Positions 1-5,945 of a stretch of DNA of 6,090 nucleotides are shown piece by piece. The first letter of the stretch is position 1; each line of letters begins with the position of its first letter. This DNA comes from Bacillota bacterium (GTDB taxonomy: Bacteria > Bacillota > Clostridia > Peptostreptococcales > Anaerovoracaceae): positions 1-6,090 of the forward strand of contig JAFZRG010000045.1 in assembly GCA_017619985.1 (NCBI GenBank), given 5' to 3'. Made by a program: the position numbers and the translations under genes. The notes beneath the pieces were generated by a model. It saw only the letters and a program-made list of their open reading frames with translations, had not been told where the DNA came from and made no database searches.

Positions 1-704
1 CCGGGGATGCTGGCTTCGATCGCTTTGGAAAGCGCGGCTGCAAAAGGCGCGAGCAGGTCTTCTTCCGCGCGTGACCCGTCCAGCACTGCGGCGGCCTCTT
101 CGCAGAAGAAGGGCGTTTTGCCGGCGGCGCCGATCACGGCGCGGGTCGAAGACAGTCTTCCATCCTTAATGACGGATTTTACAGCCAGCTGGATGCGCGC
201 GATCGTAACGATATCGCGGTCGCCGAGTTTGACGAAGGCCGAGACCGTGCCCTGTTCCGGCAGCGGCAGGCGGAAGCCGGTGATGCAGGCTCCGCCGGGC
301 CCTATCGTTTCGGTCTGAGTGCCGAACAGCATCAGGCAGGGAACGGTATCCGCCGCAGGCGAGGCGTTGGCGACATTGCCGCCTATCGTGCCGCGGTTGC
401 GGATCTGTACGGAACCGACCTGCGCGCAGGCCTGCGCGAGCGCTTTGAAGTTCGCCTGCACGGGTCCGCTCTCCGCGATCTGCGCGTGCGTGCAACAGGC
501 GCCGATGAAGAGCCCTCCGTCCCCGGCGATGATCTCCCGCAATTCGGGGATGTGCGTCAGATCGACGATGCGGTCCGCGTCCCAGGGCCTGCCGATCTTG
601 CCGGGCAGGATATCCGTGCAGCCGGCGGCCAGGACGGTCTTTCCGTCCGTTTCCGCCAGCGCGGCGGCAAGTTCTATGATCGATGTAGGCTGCAGGAAGA
701 TCAT
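1..704 (-). CDS. xdhB: Xanthine dehydrogenase family FAD-binding subunit (partial, C-terminus beyond left edge)
   Basis: Medium, FAD-binding subunit of a molybdenum hydroxylase. It takes electrons from the [2Fe-2S] subunit and passes them to NAD+ or another acceptor in the cytoplasm. I translated 234 codons by hand; the frame is open to the window edge. The first FAD-binding segment is AAGCTDILPGK (residues 26-36), normally AGGTDxL, so Cys29 replaces a glycine. The diagnostic second segment is IRNRGTIGGNVANASPAADT (residues 101-120). Then comes the start of the C-terminal flavoprotein domain (VKLGDRDIVTIARIQLAV and after). The family is usually about 290 residues, so some 50-60 are missing. 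The ATG overlaps the xdhC stop as ATGA, and GGAGGTGA lies 4 nt upstream, which fixes the start. There is no insertion carrying four cysteines after the TIGGN motif, which argues against a 4-hydroxybenzoyl-CoA reductase flavoprotein. Confidence 0.93.
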   Translation of the reverse strand, partial: MIFLQPTSIIELAAALAETDGKTVLAAGCTDILPGKIGRPWDADRIVDLTHIPELREIIAGDGGLFIGACCTHAQIAESGPVQANFKALAQACAQVGSVQIRNRGTIGGNVANASPAADTVPCLMLFGTQTETIGPGGACITGFRLPLPEQGTVSAFVKLGDRDIVTIARIQLAVKSVIKDGRLSSTRAVIGAAGKTPFFCEEAAAVLDGSRAEEDLLAPFAAALSKAIEASIP

Positions 705-1174
705 AGGGTCACCTCCCTCAGGCGCTTTGCCGCGTCCTTTACGGCCATAACGATCTGCCGGTAATCCGAACAGCGGCAGATGTTGCCCGACAGGGCTTCG
801 CGGATCTCCGCGTCCGTCGGATCGGGATTTTTCATGAGCAGCCCCTTCGCGCTCATGATCATGCCGGGCGTGCAGAAACCGCAGTGCACGGCGCTGTTTT
901 CGACGAAAGCGTTCTGGATGAGGTCGAGTTCGCCGTTTTCCGCCAGACCCTCGACCGTCAGCACTTCATGGCCTCCGAGCTGGCCTGCCAGCACCAGGCA
1001 GGAGTGCACCGGCAATTCGTCCATCAGGACAGTGCAGGAGCCGCACTCCCCTTCGCCGCAGCCTTCCTTGGCGCCGGTCAGGAAGAAATCATCTCTTAAG
1101 ATATCGATCAGGCGGCGGGACGGATCGAGATCTGGGCTCACCTGTCTGCCGTTCAGCACGAAATGCACGATCAT
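701..1174 (-). CDS. xdhC: Xanthine dehydrogenase family 2x[2Fe-2S] subunit
   Basis: Small iron-sulfur subunit (157 aa, normal family length) that carries electrons from the Mo centre to FAD. The N-terminal plant-ferredoxin-like domain has Cys39, Cys44, Cys47 (CGEGECGSC) and Cys59. The C-terminal helical domain binds the second cluster through Cys98 and Cys101 (CGFC) and Cys133 and Cys135 (CRC). All eight expected ligands are present, so both clusters should assemble. The start chosen is ATG at 1174 (MIVHFVLNGR), because AAAAGGAGG lies 7 nt upstream and the protein then begins exactly where the family does. A longer reading in the same frame would run far into xdhA and has no homology. The gene starts with an ATGA overlap on the xdhA stop and ends with an ATGA overlap on the xdhB start, so the three subunits are probably translationally coupled. 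The symbol follows E. coli naming (XdhC = Fe-S subunit). Confidence 0.96.
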   Translation of the reverse strand: MIVHFVLNGRQVSPDLDPSRRLIDILRDDFFLTGAKEGCGEGECGSCTVLMDELPVHSCLVLAGQLGGHEVLTVEGLAENGELDLIQNAFVENSAVHCGFCTPGMIMSAKGLLMKNPDPTDAEIREALSGNICRCSDYRQIVMAVKDAAKRLREVTL

Positions 1175-3462
1175 CTGCCGGCCTCCTTTTCCAGATATGC
1201 GAGGACTTTCTCCGGGGTCACGGGGACGGCGGAGAGATCGCTGCCCAGCGCGTCGTTGAGCGCCGCCAGCACCGCAGGCATGACGGGCACCAGTGCGGCT
1301 TCTCCGATGGATTTTGCGCCGAACGGGCCGTCCGCCGAACCGTCTTCGAGGAATTCGACCTTGACGTCGGGCAGTTCTGCTGCCCGAATCACGTGATAGC
1401 GCTCCAGGCTGTCGTTGAGGATGGCGCCTGTCTTCGGGTCCAGCCGGACCTCTTCGCAGAACACCATGCCCGCGCCGCTCTGCACGGCGCTGCCGATCTG
1501 CGAACGGCAGACCTCGGGGTTGATGGCCTTGCCGATGTCGTGCACGCAGGCGAAATCCGTGAGCCGGCAGTGGCCGGTGTACGTGTCGACCTCCACCTCC
1601 GAGAAGTCCGCGGAAGCGGGGCCCGCGTTGGACTCGGGCCAGTAGGTGTGCGCCGCGAACAGCGCGCCTTTGCCGTGATCCGCCGCGTAATACGCGATGT
1701 CGGTATACGGAAGCGCCGCGGACGGGTCGTCGGTGCGGCGGACCGCCTCGTCTTCGCAGTAGAGCACGTCGCGGCCGCAATTCCAGATCTCCTGCGCGTA
1801 GTCCAGCAGCTGGCCTTTCAGCACCTCCGCCGTCTCCATGACGGAGCGGCCCAGCACGAAGACGGAACGGCTCGTGTAGCAGCCGTTGTCGATCGCGTTG
1901 TAGAGCGTGTCGCCCTCGGGGATCGCCACGCGCGCGGGATCCATGGACAGCACTTCGCCCACGATCTTCTGGAACGCCAGCACGGATCCGCAGCCGTGGT
2001 CGTGGATGTTGCAGTTGACGGATACGGAACCGTCCTCCTCCATCTTGACGACGATGGTGCCCCAGTCCGGACGCCTCGGATAATAGCCGGACGTATGCGT
2101 GCAGATGGCCATGCCGATGCCGCGCAGATAGCGGCCTTCCGGATCCGGGTCGCCGTTTTCATCGTACCGGTGACCCTGCTGCGCCAGCATCTCCTTCTTT
2201 TCCTCCCAGCCGAACAGCGCCGCGCCGCGGTCCATGACCTCGGCCAGCGGCAGGCTGCCCAGATTGAAATTGTCGACCTTCGTGACCGACCAGGGCGGCA
2301 GGATGCTCTTCTTGCGGAATTCGACGGGGTCCTCTCCGTAGTGCTTCGCGGCCAGGTTCATGAAGTTCTCCATGACGAAGCAGAGCTCGGGTCCGCCCCA
2401 GCCGCGGTAGCTGCCCGAAACGGGCGTATTCGTACAGACCGAAGCGCTGACGACCTCAGCGCTGTTCATGTCGTAGGTCCAGTTGATCTTCTTGGCCATG
2501 GACAGGCAGTAGTCCGGGCTGACGGTCTGATAGGCGCCGGCATCCAGCAGGATGTCGAGATGCACGCCGGTGAGTTTATGATCCGCGTCGAACTTGCCGC
2601 GGACGAAGGTACCGACCGGGTGGCGCAGCACCGTGCAGGCCATGACTTCCGCGCGGTCCAGCCACAGTTTGACCGGCCGCCCCGTCGCGATGGCGCCGGC
2701 CGCGGCCAGCGGTTCCAGGATCATCTCCTGCTTGCAGCCGAACGACCCGCCCATGGGAGTCTTGTGCACGCGGATCTTATGCATGTCCATGCCGAAGATC
2801 GTGGCGATCGCGCTGCGCGCGCCGAAGACCGACTGCGTGCCGGTCCAGACTTCCATCTCGCCGCTGCCGACGTGATAATCCGCCACGGCGCAGTGGTTTT
2901 CCATGGCGACGTGGGTCGTGCGGGACGACGCGCTCAGCTGGGACAGTTCCTCACCGGGTTCCGCGTCATAGTCGCCGAACGCGATCACATCCGGGCGGAT
3001 GATCTCGTCCGTGTCGTGGATGGGCACGTGGGGTCCCGCCAGTACCTGCTGCGGCGTGATGTATGCCGGATACTCTTCGATGTCCAGTTTGACGAGGCTC
3101 ACCGCCAGCTCCGCCGCCTCCTTCGTCTCGGCCAACACCGCGCCGATGCGGTCGCCGACGAAGCGCACGTGATCCGTGAACAGCGTCTCCTGGTCGGGCA
3201 CGTCTTCGCTCGCGCGCACCCGTCCGCGGTTGTACTTCACCTGCGGCGTATTGCGCCAGTCCAGGATCGTGACGACGCCCGGCACAGCCAGCGCTTCCGA
3301 AACGTCCATGCCCTTCACCCGTCCATGCGGCACAGGGCTGAGGATGAGCTTCATCTGCAGCATGCGGGGCAGGTGCAGGTCGCAGGCGTACAGCGCCTCG
3401 CCCGAAGCCTTGTCCTGGGTGTTGAAGACGGAGTCGTCTTTTCCTACGTACTTGAGGTCCAT
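1171..3462 (-). CDS. xdhA: Xanthine dehydrogenase family molybdopterin-binding subunit
   Basis: Large catalytic subunit (763 aa, typical 750-780) of a cytoplasmic molybdenum hydroxylase that oxidises a heterocycle or aldehyde with oxygen from water. The N-terminal a/b hammerhead domain spans about residues 18-130, followed by the Mo-cofactor domains. Visible motifs: GTQS with Gln210 (cofactor contact), GGSFGCKQE (238-246), SYRGWGGPE (351-359) with Arg353 at the position of bovine Arg880, SQIGSAVQSGAG (654-665), and GAKSIGE (715-721) with Glu721 as the catalytic base (bovine Glu1261). Two positions differ from classical xanthine dehydrogenase. Gln245 stands where bovine Glu802 is, and the usual MGQG cofactor contact reads HGCG (489-492). 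Purine oxidation is likely, but another substrate is possible. The ATG at 3462 follows AAAGGAG by 5 nt. The stop overlaps the xdhC start. The gene begins only 13 nt after the tyrS terminator, so its promoter is not between them. A separate maturation factor would be needed and is not in the window. Confidence 0.93.
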   Translation of the reverse strand: MDLKYVGKDDSVFNTQDKASGEALYACDLHLPRMLQMKLILSPVPHGRVKGMDVSEALAVPGVVTILDWRNTPQVKYNRGRVRASEDVPDQETLFTDHVRFVGDRIGAVLAETKEAAELAVSLVKLDIEEYPAYITPQQVLAGPHVPIHDTDEIIRPDVIAFGDYDAEPGEELSQLSASSRTTHVAMENHCAVADYHVGSGEMEVWTGTQSVFGARSAIATIFGMDMHKIRVHKTPMGGSFGCKQEMILEPLAAAGAIATGRPVKLWLDRAEVMACTVLRHPVGTFVRGKFDADHKLTGVHLDILLDAGAYQTVSPDYCLSMAKKINWTYDMNSAEVVSASVCTNTPVSGSYRGWGGPELCFVMENFMNLAAKHYGEDPVEFRKKSILPPWSVTKVDNFNLGSLPLAEVMDRGAALFGWEEKKEMLAQQGHRYDENGDPDPEGRYLRGIGMAICTHTSGYYPRRPDWGTIVVKMEEDGSVSVNCNIHDHGCGSVLAFQKIVGEVLSMDPARVAIPEGDTLYNAIDNGCYTSRSVFVLGRSVMETAEVLKGQLLDYAQEIWNCGRDVLYCEDEAVRRTDDPSAALPYTDIAYYAADHGKGALFAAHTYWPESNAGPASADFSEVEVDTYTGHCRLTDFACVHDIGKAINPEVCRSQIGSAVQSGAGMVFCEEVRLDPKTGAILNDSLERYHVIRAAELPDVKVEFLEDGSADGPFGAKSIGEAALVPVMPAVLAALNDALGSDLSAVPVTPEKVLAYLEKEAGR

Positions 3463-3467
3463 GTCCT

Positions 3468-3474
3468 CTCCTTT
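3468..3474 (-). promoter_or_regulatory. Ribosome binding site of xdhA, abutting the terminator U-tract
   Basis: AAAGGAG lies 5 nt before the xdhA ATG and one base after the last U of the tyrS terminator. It fixes the xdhA start. It also shows that a functional translation signal directly follows a strong terminator, with no room for a promoter between them. Confidence 0.8.
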
Positions 3475-3475
3475 G

Positions 3476-3502
3476 AAAAAAGGGCCGGCACAGTGCCGGC
3501 CC
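3476..3502 (-). terminator. Intrinsic (Rho-independent) terminator after tyrS
   Basis: A perfect GC-rich inverted repeat occupies 3482-3502: arms GGGCCGGCAC and GTGCCGGCCC around one central base. It would fold as about 9 bp with a 3-nt loop, then six U residues (3481-3476) on the minus-strand transcript. It begins 11 nt after the tyrS stop. There is no T-tract on the other side, so it works only for minus-strand transcription. It probably ends the sua5-rpiB-upp-tyrS transcript and may control read-through into xdhA. Confidence 0.9.
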
Positions 3503-3513
3503 CAGCGTTTGCA

Positions 3514-4842
3514 TTACTGCAGCTTGACCTTCAGGAAGGTCTTCTTGCCTTTCTTGAACAGGATGCCGTCCTCGCCGAACATGTCGGCGGTGATGGTCTG
3601 TTTGGGATCGGTCACCTTTTCGCCGTTCATCAGCAGGCCGCCCTGTTCGATCGTGCGGAAACCTTCGCCGTTGGAGGGCACGAGGCCCGCCTGCTTGATC
3701 AGGCTGACGAGGCCGATGCCTTCGCCGATGACGGAGGCGTCGAGCACCTTCGTGGGCACGTCGGCCATGCCGGCGCCGCCGGCGCCGAACGCGGCTCTCG
3801 CAGCTTCCTGCGCCTTGGTGGCTTCCTCTTCGCCGTGGACGAGCTTCGTGACTTCGAAGGCCAGCACTTCCTTGGCGTGGTTGATCTCGGCGTCCTTCAG
3901 GGAGCTCAGGCGCTCGACCTCTTCCATCGGCAGGAACGTGAGCATGCGCAGGCACTTGTTGACGTCCGCGTCATCCACGTTTCTCCAGTACTGATAGAAG
4001 TCGTACGGCGAGCATCTGTCTGCTCTCAGCCACAGGGCGCCCTTCTGGGACTTGCCCATCTTGGTGCCGTCGGACTTCGTGAGCAGCGCGAAGGTCATGC
4101 CGTAGTAGTCGTCCTTGCCGAGCAGTCTTCTGGCGAGGTCACGCCCGCCCAGGATGTTGCTCCACTGGTCGTTGCCGCCGAACTGGATCTTGCAGTTGAT
4201 ATCTCTGGCGAGGCAGTAGAAGTCGTAACTCTGCAGCAGCATGTAGTTGAACTCCAGGAAGGACAGGCCCTTCTCCATCCTCTGCTTGAAGCACTCGGCC
4301 CGCAGCATGTCATTGACGGAGAAATGCTTGCCTACATCTCTCATGAATTCCAGGTAGTTGACGTTGCGCAGCCAGTCCGCGTTGTTGACGCAGATGGCCT
4401 TGCCGGGTGCGGGCTCCTTGTTCTGGCCGCCCTTGCCCAGCACGCCTTCGCCCTGGATGTGCTTCCAGTCCTCGTCGAATTCCAGGAACTGATCGAACAG
4501 CTTCTTGAACGCTCTGCCGTTCTCGTCGATCTGTTCCGGGGTCATCATCGGACGGGCGTCGGTGCGGCCGGAGGGGTCGCCCAGCATGGTCGTACCGCCG
4601 CCGATGAGCACGACGGGCGTGTGGCCGTACTTCTGCATGTACATCATGATGATGACCTGCATGAAGTGGCCCACGTGCAGGCAGTCCGCCGTGGCGTCGA
4701 AACCGATGTAGAACTTGACCTTCTCACGGCCGAGCAGTTCGCGGATGCCTTCGTCGTCTGTGGTCTGTTCGATAAAGCCGCGCTCCTTGAGCACGTCGAA
4801 CACGTTGTCGAATTTACTTACGTTATCGGGTATTTGAAACAT
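3514..4842 (-). CDS. tyrS: Tyrosyl-tRNA synthetase
   Basis: Class Ic aminoacyl-tRNA synthetase that charges tRNA-Tyr with tyrosine (442 aa; Bacillus-type enzymes are about 420). Residues 40-52 (EKVKFYIGFDATA) start the Rossmann catalytic fold. The HIGH motif is HVGH (56-59) and KMSKS is KMGKS (261-265). The tyrosine pocket is marked by YMLLQSYDF (200-208) and GGNDQWSN (222-229). An S4-like RNA-binding domain fills about residues 376-440 (LIKQAG, GGLLMNGEKV, KKGKKTFLKV). Relative to the remembered Geobacillus stearothermophilus enzyme, about 20 extra residues (roughly 124-148, rich in Gly, Lys, Gln and Glu) precede the conserved NNADW; this accounts for the extra length. Start at 4842: AGGAG lies 11 nt upstream, a slightly long spacing, and no better start is near. 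It is 21 nt after upp and last in its operon. About nine arginines use AGA, while xdhA uses almost only CGN. Confidence 0.97.
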   Translation of the reverse strand: MFQIPDNVSKFDNVFDVLKERGFIEQTTDDEGIRELLGREKVKFYIGFDATADCLHVGHFMQVIIMMYMQKYGHTPVVLIGGGTTMLGDPSGRTDARPMMTPEQIDENGRAFKKLFDQFLEFDEDWKHIQGEGVLGKGGQNKEPAPGKAICVNNADWLRNVNYLEFMRDVGKHFSVNDMLRAECFKQRMEKGLSFLEFNYMLLQSYDFYCLARDINCKIQFGGNDQWSNILGGRDLARRLLGKDDYYGMTFALLTKSDGTKMGKSQKGALWLRADRCSPYDFYQYWRNVDDADVNKCLRMLTFLPMEEVERLSSLKDAEINHAKEVLAFEVTKLVHGEEEATKAQEAARAAFGAGGAGMADVPTKVLDASVIGEGIGLVSLIKQAGLVPSNGEGFRTIEQGGLLMNGEKVTDPKQTITADMFGEDGILFKKGKKTFLKVKLQ

Positions 4843-4853
4843 TGAACTATATT

Positions 4854-4858
4854 CTCCT
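4854..4858 (-). promoter_or_regulatory. Ribosome binding site of tyrS with long spacer
   Basis: AGGAG is followed by an 11-nt A/T-rich spacer before the ATG, longer than the 5-7 nt seen at the other genes here. It sits inside the 21-nt gap between upp and tyrS. That gap leaves no room for a T-box leader or a separate promoter. Confidence 0.6.
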
Positions 4859-4863
4859 ATATG

Positions 4864-5502
4864 TTATTTCGTGCCGTACAGTCTGTCGCCTGCGTCGCCG
4901 AGGCCCGGCACGATGTACGCGTTCTCGTTCAGGTGGTCGTCCTTGGCGGCGATGTAGATGTTCACGTCCGGGTGCGCCTTCTGCAGCGCTTCGATGCCCT
5001 CAGGAGCCGCGATCAGGCAGAGGAAGTTGATATTATCCGCCCCGCGGGCCTTGATGAAATCCACGGCGGCCGCGGCGCTTCCGCCCGTCGCCAGCATCGG
5101 GTCAACGACAAAGACCTCTCTCTTATCGATATCCGCGGGCAGCTTGCAGTAATATTCCACCGGCAGATGCGTCTCGGGGTCACGGTAGAGGCCGACAAAG
5201 CCTACCTTCGCATTGGGGACGAGGTCGAGCATGCCGTCTACGAAACCCAGTCCTGCGCGCAGGATGGGTACGATGGCGATGTCCTCGCCGTCCAGCATCT
5301 TCATGGTGCAGGTCGTGATCGGCGTCTCGATCTCGACTTCCTTCAGAGGCAGGTCTCTGGTCGCTTCGAAGGTCATCAGGGTGACCACTTCACGGGCCAG
5401 CTCGCGGAATTCCTTTGTCGTGGTGGTCTTCCGTCTCATCATGGTGACCTTGTGCTGGATCAGAGGATGATCGAATACGTAAACTTTACCTTCTCTCTTC
5501 AT
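4864..5502 (-). CDS. upp: Uracil phosphoribosyltransferase
   Basis: Pyrimidine salvage enzyme: uracil + PRPP gives UMP + diphosphate, in the cytoplasm (212 aa; family about 208). The PRPP-binding loop is FVVDPMLATGGSA (131-143). The C-terminal uracil-recognition segment is YIVPGLGDAGDRLYGTK (196-212), ending as the family does. Also typical are HPLIQHKVTMMR (12-23), FRELAREV (32-39) and PILRAGLGFVDGM (79-91). The frame is open further upstream, but the start is ATG at 5502 (MKREGKVYVF). AAAAGGAG lies 6 nt before it, and the family's N-terminus begins there. It follows the rpiB stop by 14 nt and precedes tyrS by 21 nt, so co-transcription is likely. RpiB upstream helps supply the ribose 5-phosphate from which PRPP is made. 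AGA arginine codons are frequent, as in tyrS, suggesting high expression. Confidence 0.97.
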   Translation of the reverse strand: MKREGKVYVFDHPLIQHKVTMMRRKTTTTKEFRELAREVVTLMTFEATRDLPLKEVEIETPITTCTMKMLDGEDIAIVPILRAGLGFVDGMLDLVPNAKVGFVGLYRDPETHLPVEYYCKLPADIDKREVFVVDPMLATGGSAAAAVDFIKARGADNINFLCLIAAPEGIEALQKAHPDVNIYIAAKDDHLNENAYIVPGLGDAGDRLYGTK

Positions 5503-5516
5503 TTTGTTCTCCTTTT

Positions 5517-5945
5517 CTACATTTCGTCCAGCATGGCCACGCGCACCGCGTGGTAGCTGCCTAAGTATTCGGTGTCGAGCCAGATGTCCACGTACTCGCA
5601 GGCCTGTTCGGGGGTGAGCACCCGTCCGCCCAGCGCCAGCACGTTGGCGTTGTTGTGCGCCTTCGCCATCTCCGCCATGAAAGGCGTCGTCGGGACCGCG
5701 CAGCGCACGCCGTGCACCTTGTTGGCGGCCATGGAGATGCCCAGGCCGGTGCCGCAGCAGGCGATGCCCAGATCCGCCTCGCCGTTCACGACGGCTTCGC
5801 CCACGGCCTTGCCGTAGACCGGATAGTCGACCCGTTCGCCGTTGCAGCCGAGGTCGACGCATTCGATGCCGCGTTCCTTTAAGTGATCCATCACGGCCAG
5901 CTTCAGTTCGTAGCCGCCGTGGTCGCAAGCCAGTGCGATCTTCAT
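5517..5945 (-). CDS. rpiB: Ribose-5-phosphate isomerase B (LacAB/RpiB family)
   Basis: Interconverts ribulose 5-phosphate and ribose 5-phosphate in the pentose phosphate pathway (142 aa, normal length). MKIALACDHGGYELK opens the family fold with Asp8-His9. Further signatures are DYP with Tyr41, and CCGTGLGISMAANK (63-76) with Cys64 as the likely catalytic base and Thr66. HNNANVLALGGR (97-108) carries His97 and Asn98. The Cys places it with the E. coli-type enzymes rather than the Mycobacterium type, which uses Glu. LacA/LacB (galactose-6-phosphate isomerase) is a relative, but no lac genes are near. The start chosen is ATG at 5945, where AAGGAGG stands 5 nt upstream and the family N-terminus begins. 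The same frame stays open through the preceding Sua5 sequence to the window edge, so a Sua5-RpiB fusion product is possible. The stop (TAG) is 14 nt before upp. Confidence 0.95.
   Translation of the reverse strand: MKIALACDHGGYELKLAVMDHLKERGIECVDLGCNGERVDYPVYGKAVGEAVVNGEADLGIACCGTGLGISMAANKVHGVRCAVPTTPFMAEMAKAHNNANVLALGGRVLTPEQACEYVDIWLDTEYLGSYHAVRVAMLDEM

Noticed and set aside
1..704. 4-hydroxybenzoyl-CoA reductase as the identity of the hydroxylase
   Set aside because: As I recall it, that enzyme's flavoprotein subunit carries an extra segment with four cysteines binding a [4Fe-4S] cluster after the TIGGN motif. No such insertion is present here.
701..1780. A longer version of the Fe-S subunit beginning inside xdhA
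   Set aside because: The first half is a low-complexity Arg/Gly/Ala shadow of xdhA. Family homology and a good ribosome binding site both place the start at 1174.
3482..3502. The palindrome as a protein operator or a bidirectional terminator
   Set aside because: The six U's directly after it on the minus-strand transcript and its place just after tyrS explain it as a one-way intrinsic terminator. There is no matching T-tract on the other side.
3176..3994. A plus-strand open frame across the tyrS/xdhA junction
   Set aside because: It has no ribosome binding site or recognisable domain and is antisense to two clear genes and a terminator. It is Ser/Arg/Pro-rich, as expected of a shadow.
1393..4845. 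A plus-strand reading frame of about 1150 codons antisense to xdhA and tyrS
   Set aside because: It is very long, but its composition (rich in Arg, His, Val, Asp and Ala, with repeated DVHV/RVD-like runs) is what the complement of GC-rich codons gives. It spans two real genes and their terminator, has no recognisable domain, and both minus-strand genes keep full family motifs. It is a shadow frame.
4864..5928. A longer version of Upp extending through rpiB
   Set aside because: The upstream part is an Arg/Gly-rich shadow of rpiB. The Upp N-terminus and AAAAGGAG point to 5502.
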